From the NCBI RefSeq assembly GCF_009730915.1, contig NC_052489.1, forward strand, positions 1,240,001 through 1,304,000: a stretch of 64,000 nt of DNA, given 5' to 3'. Each line of letters starts with the position of its first letter. The stretch's first letter is position 1. The notes under the pieces were generated by a model. That model made no database searches and was not told the DNA's origin. It saw only the letters and a program-made list of their open reading frames with translations. The stretch is from Dioscorea cayenensis subsp. rotundata (lineage: Eukaryota > Streptophyta > Magnoliopsida > Dioscoreales > Dioscoreaceae). A program made the translations under genes and the position numbers. This document shows positions 36,707 to 50,401 of this stretch, one piece after another.

Positions 36707-36954
36707 ACAAATTCAAGTCTGTCCTTCATTCAGCTCACAAAATTAAAATAAAAAGTCAATATTGTCAAGTCATTAAACCATATTACCATCCATTGGATTG
36801 GATTTCAGCCCATCCTTGTATCCAAATCCAACAAATTCAAGTCTGTCCTTCATTCAGCTCACAAAATTAAAATAAAAAGTCAATATTGTCAAGTCATTAA
36901 ACCATATTACCATCCATTGGATTGGATTTCAGCCCATCCTTGTATCCAAATCCA
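36707..36954. repeat. 124-bp tandem duplication, copies apparently identical
   Basis: 36707-36830 and 36831-36954 read the same from ACAAATTCAAGTCTGTCCTT to TGTATCCAAATCCA with no difference that I can see. The event is therefore very recent or an assembly artefact. Confidence 0.9.
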
Positions 36955-37719
36955 ACAAAATCAGTAAGCGGTTTCGGCCAATCACTCAAATGATCTATTA
37001 CGTTCTTCAACATTAGAAACGCCAGAAATGAGCTGCCAAGTGTTATGAATAAATGCCTAGGCTTCATTCTTCTGTACCAGAATACACAATTCATCCAACT
37101 GTGCTTTCTCATTTGGCTTGTAGCCATGCTTGATCATGTAGGTAACTACAAAAATGGTAGCTAACTATAAAAATGCACAAACAGGACATGGATTGGGTAA
37201 TTAACAATGAATGTCACAATAGCAACAATTTCTAGAGAAAGTATAAAGTATTTGTGGGACCTGTTTCAAGATTATTTCAAGGTTCTTTGGGCAAACAAAA
37301 ATATGACTGTTTAGAGAGGTAAGTCGCATCAATGGTGAATTGAAGTCACAAAAATGATAATAATGTTAAGTTGTCCTCACACAAGATAGTCTTGTCAATG
37401 CCTTTTGTTCTTCAACTATAATTACTTGACGGGACAAGGCTTCATTACTTAAACCTCCCTATTTCTTCAATTAGCAATCAATCTATAATAAAAGATCTCA
37501 AATTCACCCTTTTTCCTTAAGAAGAGAATAATCAATGCTTATATTGCAAGGAAAGGATGAGAAATGGAAAGGACGGTATAAATGATAATGAAGAATGCCA
37601 AGACCGACTTCAATTTTTACTGCTGGTCTCTGACTCCCCAGAATAAAGACCTCCAAAATAAAACAAAAGCAATTGTTGTTTTGCAATTAAAAAAATACTA
37701 AAACAATCATATTTTCCAA

Positions 37720-39935
<2,216 letters not shown>

Positions 39936-40740
39936 CACGTTTCAAAGCTTCTTGGAATTTATTTTTTTTAGAGATCTGTTTATTTATTTATTTAAAGTGA
40001 ATTAAATGGGATTGAACTATTGAAGTGACATGCTCTGATGGTTTTTTTTTTCCCCTTTATTTATTACTATTTTTTTAACGTGTAAATGACTTGCATTCAA
40101 ATTAATGGATTTATTTATTATATAACTTTATCTAAAATAAAATATTTAAATATCTATATATACTAGGTGTAGGAACAATTTTTGAGAATGTTTCATGGAA
40201 TAATTTTAATTTTTTATAACATTTAAATTTTTATTTATATTACTTATAATATTAATAATAATAAAAATATTAATTACACCTAATTATTTATGTAATAAAT
40301 GTTTATGATATAAAATAATTTCTATTGTAGCAGTTGTTTAATTATATTATTTTATATATGATATTATCTCAAAATTATTCACGAAATTTTAAAAACTCTG
40401 ATGTGAAGCCGGGGAGAATGCCTAGTATATTAAATGAAAGTACTAGTGCTTGGATTTTTTTTATTGGTAATAAACCAATATTTTTTTTAAATATATTGAT
40501 TTTTTATCAATATTTAGTGATTAAAAATGTCAATTTTGATTATTAATAATTTAGTTTTGATTGTGACCAAAATATTCTATGATTTTTTTTTTATTTTTTT
40601 TTTAAATAGAATGGATGGTAGATAATTTTATCAAGTAAAAGGCTGAAGAACAAGTTAAACATATATAAATCCCTTAATGTTTTTATTAATTGACACGTGG
40701 TGCATTCTTAACTCTCTAACTTTTTTTTCCCTTTTATTTG
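39936..40740. other. AT-rich spacer upstream of PRISE-A
   Basis: No gene is recognised. It is AT-rich with T-runs and short random ORFs. Confidence 0.5.
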
Positions 40741-40914
40741 AAAAAATATATAGGTTTTTGTCATTATCACTATGGTTATAATAATTATCATTAAATATTA
40801 TTAAAAAAAACAAATGCGACTTTGCAGTTGGGGTTTGCTTTGATTTTTTTTCGGTGGCTCCACATCCTTTTAATTATCATTGTTTTATTATATAGGTAGT
40901 GCAATCATCCATTA

Positions 40915-41983
40915 GGGCGTCTTTAGTGGTTAGATTATCCTAGAATTTGATAGCCATGCCACCTCATTAACCTATTAAACTCTTACTCATTAAATTATAT
41001 CTCATAATAGTTATACTATAAAATGGGACCCACAATCAACCTATCAACTCATTAAACTATCTCTCATTATTTATACTATAAAATAGGACCCACAATTATT
41101 TCATCCATTTTTTAAACTATTAATATTAATATATTTCATTAAAACATAGTTTTTTAATAAATTCTTCCACGCTATCAGTTGAAATTGTAAGCCATGCACT
41201 CACAAGCATTTTATTACCTCCCATGCTCCACGGTTGTCGTTTTTCAACTTGATCTTCATGTTGGTCTTCTTTCAAATCATTATTCTTAATCCCTGGTTGT
41301 GTGAAAAAAGGGGAAAACTGAAAGTCAGAAAATGAACCAGTTTCTGTTATATTCTGTTGATCGGAATGAGAATTTTTATCCAAATTTTCATGGTCACTTG
41401 AAGGAATCTGAAAGCCACTTGTTTCAATATTGATTTGTTGACTTGTCATACCCATGCTTGGATTGAAGAAACCGGGTCCTGAAAACATAGGATAGCCATA
41501 TGAAAAATTTGGTTGATTTTGGACATTTGGATAAAAATTGGGACAATTTTGCGAGGTTTTGAGGATAATTTTGAGAATTTTGCATATTTGGTGGGAAAAA
41601 AGAATATGAAAAATTTTGAAAATTATTTGAAAAATTCGGAGCTTGGGAAGATGAAGGAGTATTTTTATCCCTAATATAATTGAAAATTTGAAGATGAAAA
41701 AATGGAGAAGAATGTTAAGGTTTGTATGTGTATGTGGGTGTATTTATAGAGGTAAAATAAAATTTTAAAAATTTAAAAATTAATTAAAAAATTAATTAAG
41801 AGTTACTGTCACATCTCAAAGGTTAAATTTAAAAAATATTAAAAAAATATTAAAAGTTATGATGCAATGGCTCAATTAAAAAAATATTAAAACAAAAATC
41901 ATGGGGCCGTTGAGCGCTCATAATGGGCATCCCATTCTTTTGAGCGCTCAATAAGTGCTATTTTACATCGATTAAAGATGCTC
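40915..41983. mobile_element. Non-autonomous PIF/Harbinger-type element with ORF1 fragment (1.07 kb)
   Basis: The ends are GGGCGTCTTTAGT at the left and, reversed, GAGCATCTTTAAT at the right. TTA lies on both sides (40912-40914 and 41984-41986). The minus strand contains the start of the element's Myb/trihelix-like protein (next entry). No DDE transposase is present, so the element is a deletion derivative. GAGCGCTCA palindromes lie near the right end (about 41910-41950). Confidence 0.7.
41126..41488 (-). pseudogene. Truncated Harbinger-associated Myb/trihelix-like ORF1
   Basis: The 120-codon frame ends with WSMGGNKMLVSAWLTISTDS. This matches the conserved opening of the Myb-like domain (W-x-x-EED-x-x-LVSAW-x-x-STD) in plant proteins often annotated 'glutathione S-transferase T3-like', which derive from PIF/Harbinger ORF1. 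The N-terminal part is Phe/Asn/Gln-rich (MFSGPGFFNPSMGMTSQQIN), as usual for these proteins. After the motif the frame runs into unrelated residues and stops, so most of the DNA-binding domain and the C-terminal domain are absent. Confidence 0.6.
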
Positions 41984-42198
41984 TTATATTGTTATGCTAT
42001 ATTATCAATCAATAACTCTCAAACGTTACTTTCAATCTCATTAAAAAAATATATAGGTATTTGTCACTGTCACTATTGTTATAATAATTATCATTAAATA
42101 TTATTAAGAGGAAGCAAGTGTGACTTTGCAACTGTTTTTGCGCTCTCCACATTCTTTTAATTATTATTGTCTAATTATTTAGGCAGTGTAATTATACA

Positions 42199-42570
42199 AT
42201 ATATTGTTATATATATGATAATCATCCAAACATCTCTTCCAACTCAAACAATCATTTTCTGGAACCTGGCCTTGCTTCTGATCAAAGCTTTCAACATGCC
42301 TAGGTTCAAAGGTCTTAAGAGATTTTATTGTTCCTTGATCAACACATTGAAGCTGGAATCATCTCCTTAATCGAAGATCCAACATGTCTAGGTTCTCCCG
42401 GGCAAAGTATCTCGGCGTAGTTTATCCAAAGAGAATTGATTTTGTATATATATATATCTTGTGTATTCATTATGGAAAATTTATTCCATAAGAGATAAGA
42501 ATAGGGAGAAGGTGAGATCAAGAAAGGTATTATTTTTCTTCATTAATTTTTCTTGAATTTTGATTAGAAG

Positions 42571-42601
<31 letters not shown>

Positions 42602-43879
42602 TTGGTTTTGTTCACAAGAGATATAAGATTGGAGAGAAGGGCTTAAGAAAGGTACTACTTTCTTTCAATTTTTTTGGATTTTTTATAATTTTTTCCCATT
42701 AAATTTTGATTCAACATTTGATTTTGTTTGTTTTATTTTTGTTGACAAGTATTAGATTAGAGAGAAGATGAGCTTAAGTACCAATTTCCTTTTTTATTTT
42801 TCATTTAAATATCTTTGCTTGAATTTTAATTCAAGCTTTAAGTTTTTCGGTTTTTGGTTTTTGTTTTAGATGCAAAGGAGAAGAAAATTAAAAGGTATGT
42901 GTGAAGAGGGATTCATAATTATTTTTTTTATTAAAAAAAAATTTGTAGTAATTTTTTGTTTAATTTGTTCAAAGAAAAATATAAATTTTTGTTTTTTTTA
43001 CTTCAATATTTTGTCAAATGTTATAATGTTTCAAATCTCTCCTTTAATGCAAGTTCAGAACTTTCACAACTTGCAATAAAATATTTCTTGCACGTCTTTT
43101 TTTTTGGTTACTTAAATAAATTATAAATCGTAATTATATAAAAATTTAAAATTTATATTATTGTTTTTTCAATGAAGCTCATTTGAATTATAAGTTACTT
43201 TATTATCATAATAGGTAAATGTATAAATATTAATATAAGTTATCTATAATAGGTACCTACAAAATAGAGTAACATATTGTAGATATTCAATAAATTTATA
43301 ACCTAACACGTGATCTATGATTTAAATGGATGTAAGTGGAGAAAAGATATTTATTTGTCTCACTTGAAAAAAGTGTTTATGTAAATAACATTTTTTCCAT
43401 GGTGAGGACAATCATTAGAAAAAATTAATGCTCATAATAGCTGTTTTATACATGTAATAACAATTGCATTTTTCCTCAAACTTTCCATCAACATCTTGAT
43501 GTTATAATATAGTGTCAGTTATGTTATTTATTATGTTATAATTTAATAAATTTTTTGAAAGAATATTTAAATAACTTTTTAAAACAAATAGTTTAACAAT
43601 CACATATTCATCAAGCACAAGCAACTACATCTCTTCCACTATATGATTTTTCTATTATTATTATTATTGTTGTTGTTGTTGTTGATAAATGATAATGCAA
43701 TTAATGCATGTGATAATGGTGTCCCTATTATTCATAATTCCAAATAAAAACAGACCTGGATAAAAACTCAAATACGAGAACAAAAGCAAGAAACTCCAAT
43801 GGAACATTATCCTCCCCTTGTGCGTTAGCTTTGTCATCGTCGATGGTGTCCGCACATTCAATGTCTCCGATATCTTCTC
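42199..43879. other. Gene-free AT-rich DNA with degenerate tandem repeats
   Basis: About 42465-42850 holds three diverged copies of a ~130-bp unit recognisable by AGAGATAAGAATAGGGAGAA / AGAGATATAAGATTGGAGAG / AAGTATTAGATTAGAGAGAA, each followed by a GAGAT-AAGAAAGGTA-type block. The rest is AT-rich with no gene recognised. Confidence 0.5.
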
Positions 43880-46195
43880 CTCCAACCCTGACATCTTTCA
43901 ACAATGTCATTATCACAAAAGATCCCGTGGGCATAGGAGCTATTCTTTGATTTCTTTCCCAAGAAGGTTATCCAGTGGCCTACTTTAGTAAACAAATGTC
44001 TTCCAGATTACGCAACGGCTCCGCATACGTTAGAGAAATGTACTCCATCACGGAGTCTATTCAAAAGTAGCGCCAATATCTCCTAGGTAGTCGGTTCACA
44101 GTAGTGAGTGATCATCAAAGTCTTCGGACTCTCCATAGCCAAACTATCCAAACACCTGAGCAACAACATTGGCTCACGAAGCTTCTTGGATATGATTTTG
44201 AAATTGTTTACAAGCCAGGCAAAGAGAATGGACTCGCAGATGCGTTATCTCGACTACCACCTTCGGCCACTCTTTATGCAATGACGTCCATCTCTAAACC
44301 GGTTCTAGCTTTTTGGGAAGCATTGCGCCAATTTTTAAAATTACATCCACCAAGTTTGGCCATGACTTGTGACATCCTTAATTGCCCAGATCCTCATTCT
44401 CACTATTCAGTTAAAGATGGTCTCTTGCTTTACAAAGGATGTGTATTCGTGCCTCTTGACTCTGCACTACAGCCATTGCTCATTGCAGAATTCCATAATT
44501 CGCCTAGTGGTGGCCATGCTGGAGTTCAACGAACTTTTGCATGTATATCTAGCTCTTTTTATTGGCCTGGCCTACGATGTTCTGTGCAAGACTTCATTGC
44601 TTGGTGCACTCCTTGTCAATCTTCTAAAGCATTCAATCGGGCACCTCAAGGTCTTCTACAACCACTTCCTATACCAGGCAAGATTTGGGACGCCATCGCA
44701 ATGGATTTTATTACACACCTTCCACCATCTAACGGAAAGCGTACTATCATCGTCGTTATTGATCGCTTGAGCAAATACGCACACTTCTTACCGTTGGTTT
44801 CCCAGTTTACTTCCCCGCAAGTTGCTGCCGTTTTTATTCGCGATGTTGCTCGTTTACATGAAATTCCCTCCTCCATTGTCTTTGACCATGACCCTATTTT
44901 CATGAGCCATTTCTGGAAAGAGTTCTTCAAGCTCCATGGCAACGTTTTTATGACAAGTAGCGCGTATCACCTGCAAATTGATGGCCAGTCCGAGGTTCTC
45001 AACCGTTGTTTGGAAGATTATTTGAGATGTTTCGTCTCCGATCAACCGCAGCAATGGCTATCGTATTTACCTTGGGCAGAATGACATTACAACACAACGT
45101 AGCATTTCTCTATCCAGATGATTCCCTTTGAGGTGGTTTACGGTCATTCCCCACCAGCTTTGCTTGACTTTGTCGTTGGTTCTTCATCGGTTGCTTCTGT
45201 TGATGAACTTCTTAAGGCTCGGAGTCAAATCCTACATACCTTACTCGACAACCTCATCCATGCACAGAATCATGTGCGCACCCTCGCAAACAAGGATCGT
45301 TCAGATGTTTGTTTCAATGTCGGCTACTGGGTTTTCCTTCCGCTTCAACCTCATCGTCAAACATCCGTTCGACAACAGCGGCGAACACACAAATTGTCCA
45401 GACGATTTTTCAAACCATTTCAAATCATGGAGAAAATTAGCTCGGTTGCGTATCGTTTAGATCTGCCAGCGGATGCTCGTCTCCACAACATATTCCATGT
45501 TTCAAAGTTGAAACGATGATTTGGTGACCGACCCAACCAAGTCATTCCACTGTCTGCCACATTCGTGGATCAACATCCTGTTCTGCGACCTATTGCACTT
45601 CTGGGTAAACGGACCATTCTCCGCCATGGTCGTCCAGTCCAACAGGTGTTGATACAATGGAAGAACTTACCACTTTCAGATGCAACGTGGGAATTCAGTC
45701 AGCATATTGCTTTGGAGTTTCCAGACTTCAACCTTGACGACAAAGTTCCAGTGGCAGCGGGGGATAATGATGCTGGTCAACAATTACCAGATGATGAATG
45801 TCAATTGTCTTCACAATATGGTGCCACTATTAACCCACTCAAGCACAACATTCGTACCAATAGGGTGTCTACTAGGGTCACTAAATTTAAGGATTATGTA
45901 ATGTGAGTTGTGTGTTTTATCATGTGATGTAATTGGGTTAGTGGAGGGTGTAGTCACTACACCGATTTTTATTTTTAGAGGCACATTAGTAGAGGGGTTT
46001 TTAAAAACAGGCTCTATAAGTGAAATTAAAAAAAAATTATCCCAGTTTTAGAGCCGGTTTAAGATAACCGCATGAAAAGGTTGGATTTTATTCAGACGTT
46101 CCCTGGACTTCTTCGTTTGCTCGAGCGGCGACCTTGAGGAGACTTCGCCCTAATCGTAGCTATTCTTCATTTGCTCGAGAGGAAACCGCAAGGAG

Positions 46196-46740
46196 AGGAG
46201 ATTTATATGAGAGCCCTAAGTGCCACAACTCCCCCTCCTCCTCCTCTTCGAAACCCTAAACCTAATCCCCGACCCAGCTTCTTCTCCGGCGATAGTGGTT
46301 GGTTCTCCAGCGATGATGAGATTATATTTACATCGATCTCTTCGACCAAACCTCTTCTCTTACCCTTAACTATCGAGACGATGAAGATGATGACGATGAT
46401 GAGACCGAAACCCTAATTCCTCCTCCTTCACCGGCTTATTGGACGCCATTAATCTCAGGAAGGAGATGGAGAAATTAATGTTCAAGGAAAGCTTTGCGAT
46501 GGTGAAGAGATCCAATAACTCATGCTCCGATTTTCGGCTATCCATGGCGAAGATGATGGTGTGGAGAAGGAGCTGTACGAGCCCTGCGATCTCGAAGAGC
46601 TCTTGCATTGTTTTCTCTCTCTCAACTCTCACCATCACCACCGCTCCATTATCTCCGCCTTCTCCGAGATTTGGGACGCTCTATTTCTGGCCACCACAGC
46701 CGGCGAGCAACACCCTCGAGGTTCACTGTTCTTCTCATCA
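46196..46740 (+). pseudogene. Captured OVATE family protein (OFP) fragment
   Basis: An N-terminal stretch reads PSFFSGDSGWFSSDDE, a Ser/Asp block like that of OFPs. The OVATE domain follows at about 46,480-46,700: KESFAMVKRSNNSCSDFRLS, then after a one-base frame shift near 46,560 VEKELYEPCDLEELLHCFLS and HHHHRSIISAFSEIWDALF. The family pattern (FA-V-K-S-DP-DFR-SM-EM-I, DLE-LL-CFLSLN) is well preserved. OFPs are plant transcriptional repressors that affect organ shape. At least two frame changes separate the N-terminal part from the domain, so no full protein can be made. It lies directly before the captured syntaxin piece. Confidence 0.8.
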
Positions 46741-46899
46741 TCTTTGATCATATACTCTCATAATTTTGCTAGTTACTGTGAGATCTTACTTTGAGATCAA
46801 ACCTAGTGTATTTAATCTTTATGCTCTTTTGTTAGCAGATGAATTTGATGGTTCACTTCGCTGTGTTTCACTAGATTTCATTGCAGTATGCTCGTATGC

Positions 46900-47300
46900 A
46901 TTGGAGATGGAATTAAAATTAGTTGTTTCTCAGTTTATTTTGCAAGTCCTCCAGAACACAGAATTAGCTGATATGAATAGCTCAAAGGATAGAGTGGTCC
47001 ATGCCACGACTAAATGTGATGACTAGAAGAGCAGACTAATGGGAGCTACAAAGCAGTTTAAGGATGTCTTAACGGCAAGGACAGAGGTTGTCCATTCTGA
47101 AAATTTCTACCTTTCAATATTAGACTTTCTTTTTAATATACTGTCCAACTTCTTGCTTTGCAGAATCTCAAAGCTCATGAAAACAGGAGGCAAATTTTCT
47201 CTACAAATGCATCAAGAGAGAACCCACTCATGCATCAACCCAAAACTGTAAGTGAGCCACCTCTTTGGTCAAATGCGGCAACTTCCCTGCCATCCTCAAT
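46900..47300 (+). pseudogene. Captured syntaxin (SYP31/SED5-like) fragment
   Basis: Two exon pieces can be read. The first, ending at 47086, gives ELADMNSSKDRVVHATTKCD, then a TAG stop at the position of a conserved Leu, then KSRLMGATKQFKDVLTARTE. The second, 47164-47300, gives NLKAHENRRQIFSTNASREN and SEPPLWSNAATSLPSS. These match the linker and helical region of plant Golgi Qa-SNAREs of the SYP3 group (KSRLM-TTKEFKDVLTMRTEN, HE-RRQ-FS-NAS). The intron between the pieces retains GT-AG borders. The SNARE motif and membrane anchor are absent. Confidence 0.8.
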
Positions 47301-47879
47301 GTATGTTCACAACTGTAAAATGATCTTTAGTTCATAAACCTGGGCATACATGTATCACAAGGTAATAGTCATATGTTTCTCTGTTCTGTCTTCTTTTTGG
47401 TATGGTTATATGCTTTTATGCAAATATGACAAGCTCTGTTTGTTGTTTGATGTGTCATATGATTCAGTTAATCTCTGCTTAAATTTGAATTACCTTTTTC
47501 AAAATAATTGCTGAATAATTAGCTTATATTTGAATGGCCCTTTCCTGATTTTCAACTTCTATTTAAGGTACCATGCATTTAAATTTTTAATTTTTAATTT
47601 CTCTTGTTTTGTACTTACCTTTTTTTTTTTAATCATGGATTTTATGATGTTTTTGTTAAGATATTGAAACTTTTGTTCACATGTGATCTTGAGTCATGTT
47701 CTTCCCTTTCTAAAGATATTGAAACTTTTGTTCTTCAGATAGAATTTTTATTTGCTTCACTATTATCTGCTATCTCATATGAGTTGTAGTTGTTATTGGT
47801 AACATGCTATCTATTTCATGTTTAGTTGAAGGAGTATGCCTGTGTTGTATAAATTACTTTTTTTCCTACTATGTGTTGA

Positions 47880-48840
<961 letters not shown>

Positions 48841-49579
48841 GTAAATCATCACATTTTTTTTTCCGATTAGACTGGGTGATAATATTGCACCTGTTTCAGA
48901 ATACCGAGTATATAATTCTATATGGTTGTGGACCTGGAAACTTGTATTGATTATCTGCATTTTCAACCTATCCATAGATCTTCACATGTGATCTTGAGTC
49001 CTGTTCTTCTCAATTTCTATTGTTTCATCATCAAGTGCTCTGAACCACTTGATCCTCCTATGCTGCCTTTGTTATTTGGCTTCAAAAAAGAAAGCTGGAC
49101 TTTCAACTATATAGACAAACCCATCAATGCAAACAATATAATATTAATAAGTATGAACTAATAATAACAATTTGTTAATTAAATTGGTCCTCCTATGCTA
49201 CGTTTGTTATTTAGCGTCGCAATTTTTCTAATGCAGTATATCCAATTTTTTTTTTATATATAAAAGATTGTATTTATATATATATATATTTGCAGATTTT
49301 GGAGAATTCATGGTTAAAGATCGAAAGGGTTGAAGATGAAAAGGATACACCAAGTTTTTTACTTTGTGTAATTATCCCAAAAATATTTTGTAATGAAAGT
49401 ACATAAATAGTGTAAAACTCTTTGTATTTTGTTGTTAATCAAAATACATTGCATTTTAGCTCATAGCTTGTAAATTGAATTTAGGATATTTTTGAATATA
49501 TTTAAATATTTATGTTTTTGATTTACAGGTTAAACAAATTTATTTATTATTAGTAGAAAAATAAATTAAAATTAATGAA

Positions 49580-50110
49580 CAAATTTAGAGGTGGTTATAA
49601 CCACCTCTAAAAGTATGAACATGTAAGAATTATTAGCTATAGAGGTGGTTATAACCACCTCTAAAAGTATGAACATTTCTAATAGTGAAACTTAGTAACT
49701 ATAGAGGTGGTTATAACCGCCTCTAGCACTTATAATTTTTAGAGGTGGTTATAACCACCTCTAAAACTATTGAGGAGTAATGAAACTTAGTAGTTATAGA
49801 GGCGGTTATAACCACCTCTAAAACTATTGAGGACAATGAAAACTATGTAGCTATAAAGGCGGTTATAACCACCTCTAAAACTACTGAGAGCAATGAAAAC
49901 TTAGTAGCTATAGAGGCGGTTATAACCGCCTCTACTCTTGTTATTAAAAACCACTTTCATAGATGAAACTTACCCCAACGGTTGGTATAAACCGACTCTA
50001 AAGTGTAGAGCCGGCTTAATACGAGGCGGTTTAGAGGCGGGTTAAAAAACCAACACTATACCTATAGATGCGGTTATAACCGCTTCTATAGGTCTTGAAA
50101 ACCGCCTCAA
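49580..50110. repeat. Palindromic subterminal repeat array of the CACTA element
   Basis: At least eight copies of the perfect or near-perfect palindrome GGTGGTTATAACCACC or its GGCGGTTATAACCGCC form lie near 49,590, 49,643, 49,705, 49,745, 49,801, 49,858, 49,914 and 50,067. Spacing is about 40-60 bp through the main array, with a gap of about 150 bp before the last copy. Partial GAGGCGG motifs occur near 50,025-50,045. Spacers share CTATTGAGG, AATGAAA and CTTAGTA. In CACTA elements such repeats bind the TNPA-type protein that brings the ends together. Confidence 0.85.
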
Positions 50111-50401
50111 AAGCACTTTTTTTGTGAAGTGAGTAATGGTGTTAGTGGTGGATGTGGGGTAGGTGTTACGTGGGTTTGTGGTAGTTGTTATCCTCATGTT
50201 CTATATATGTTGGTTAATGGAATGGAGAATGCAACGAGTATTCTGCCATTCTCTTTCTTCCTCTTCCTCTGTCTTCCTCCTTCTTTCCTTCTCCTCTCAC
50301 TTAAGTTCTGATTTCCTTCTCCCTTACTGAAAATACGCATCAGTATATCTAATATGTTAGTTGATGCCCATGCTTATGCTCTTGTTCTTTGGTTGCTGCA
50401 G

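Larger units (their letters stand above)
40741..42198. repeat. Pair of ~160-bp direct repeats bracketing a Harbinger-type element
   Basis: 40741-40905 and 42043-42198 both contain AAAAAATATATAGGT, GTTATAATAATTATCATTAA, ATATTATTAA, GACTTTGCA, CTCCACAT and TTTAATTAT...TTAGGTAGTG-like sequence, about 80-85% alike. The transposon inserted next to the left copy. Confidence 0.7.

Noticed and set aside
46196-46747. OVATE-domain sequence as a functional host gene
   Set aside because: It lies inside CACTA ends with a 3-bp target duplication, has frame changes, and runs into a syntaxin fragment.
49580-50110. Regularly spaced repeats that could suggest a CRISPR-like array
   Set aside because: This is plant nuclear DNA. 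The repeats are palindromic subterminal motifs of a CACTA element and the spacers are related to each other.
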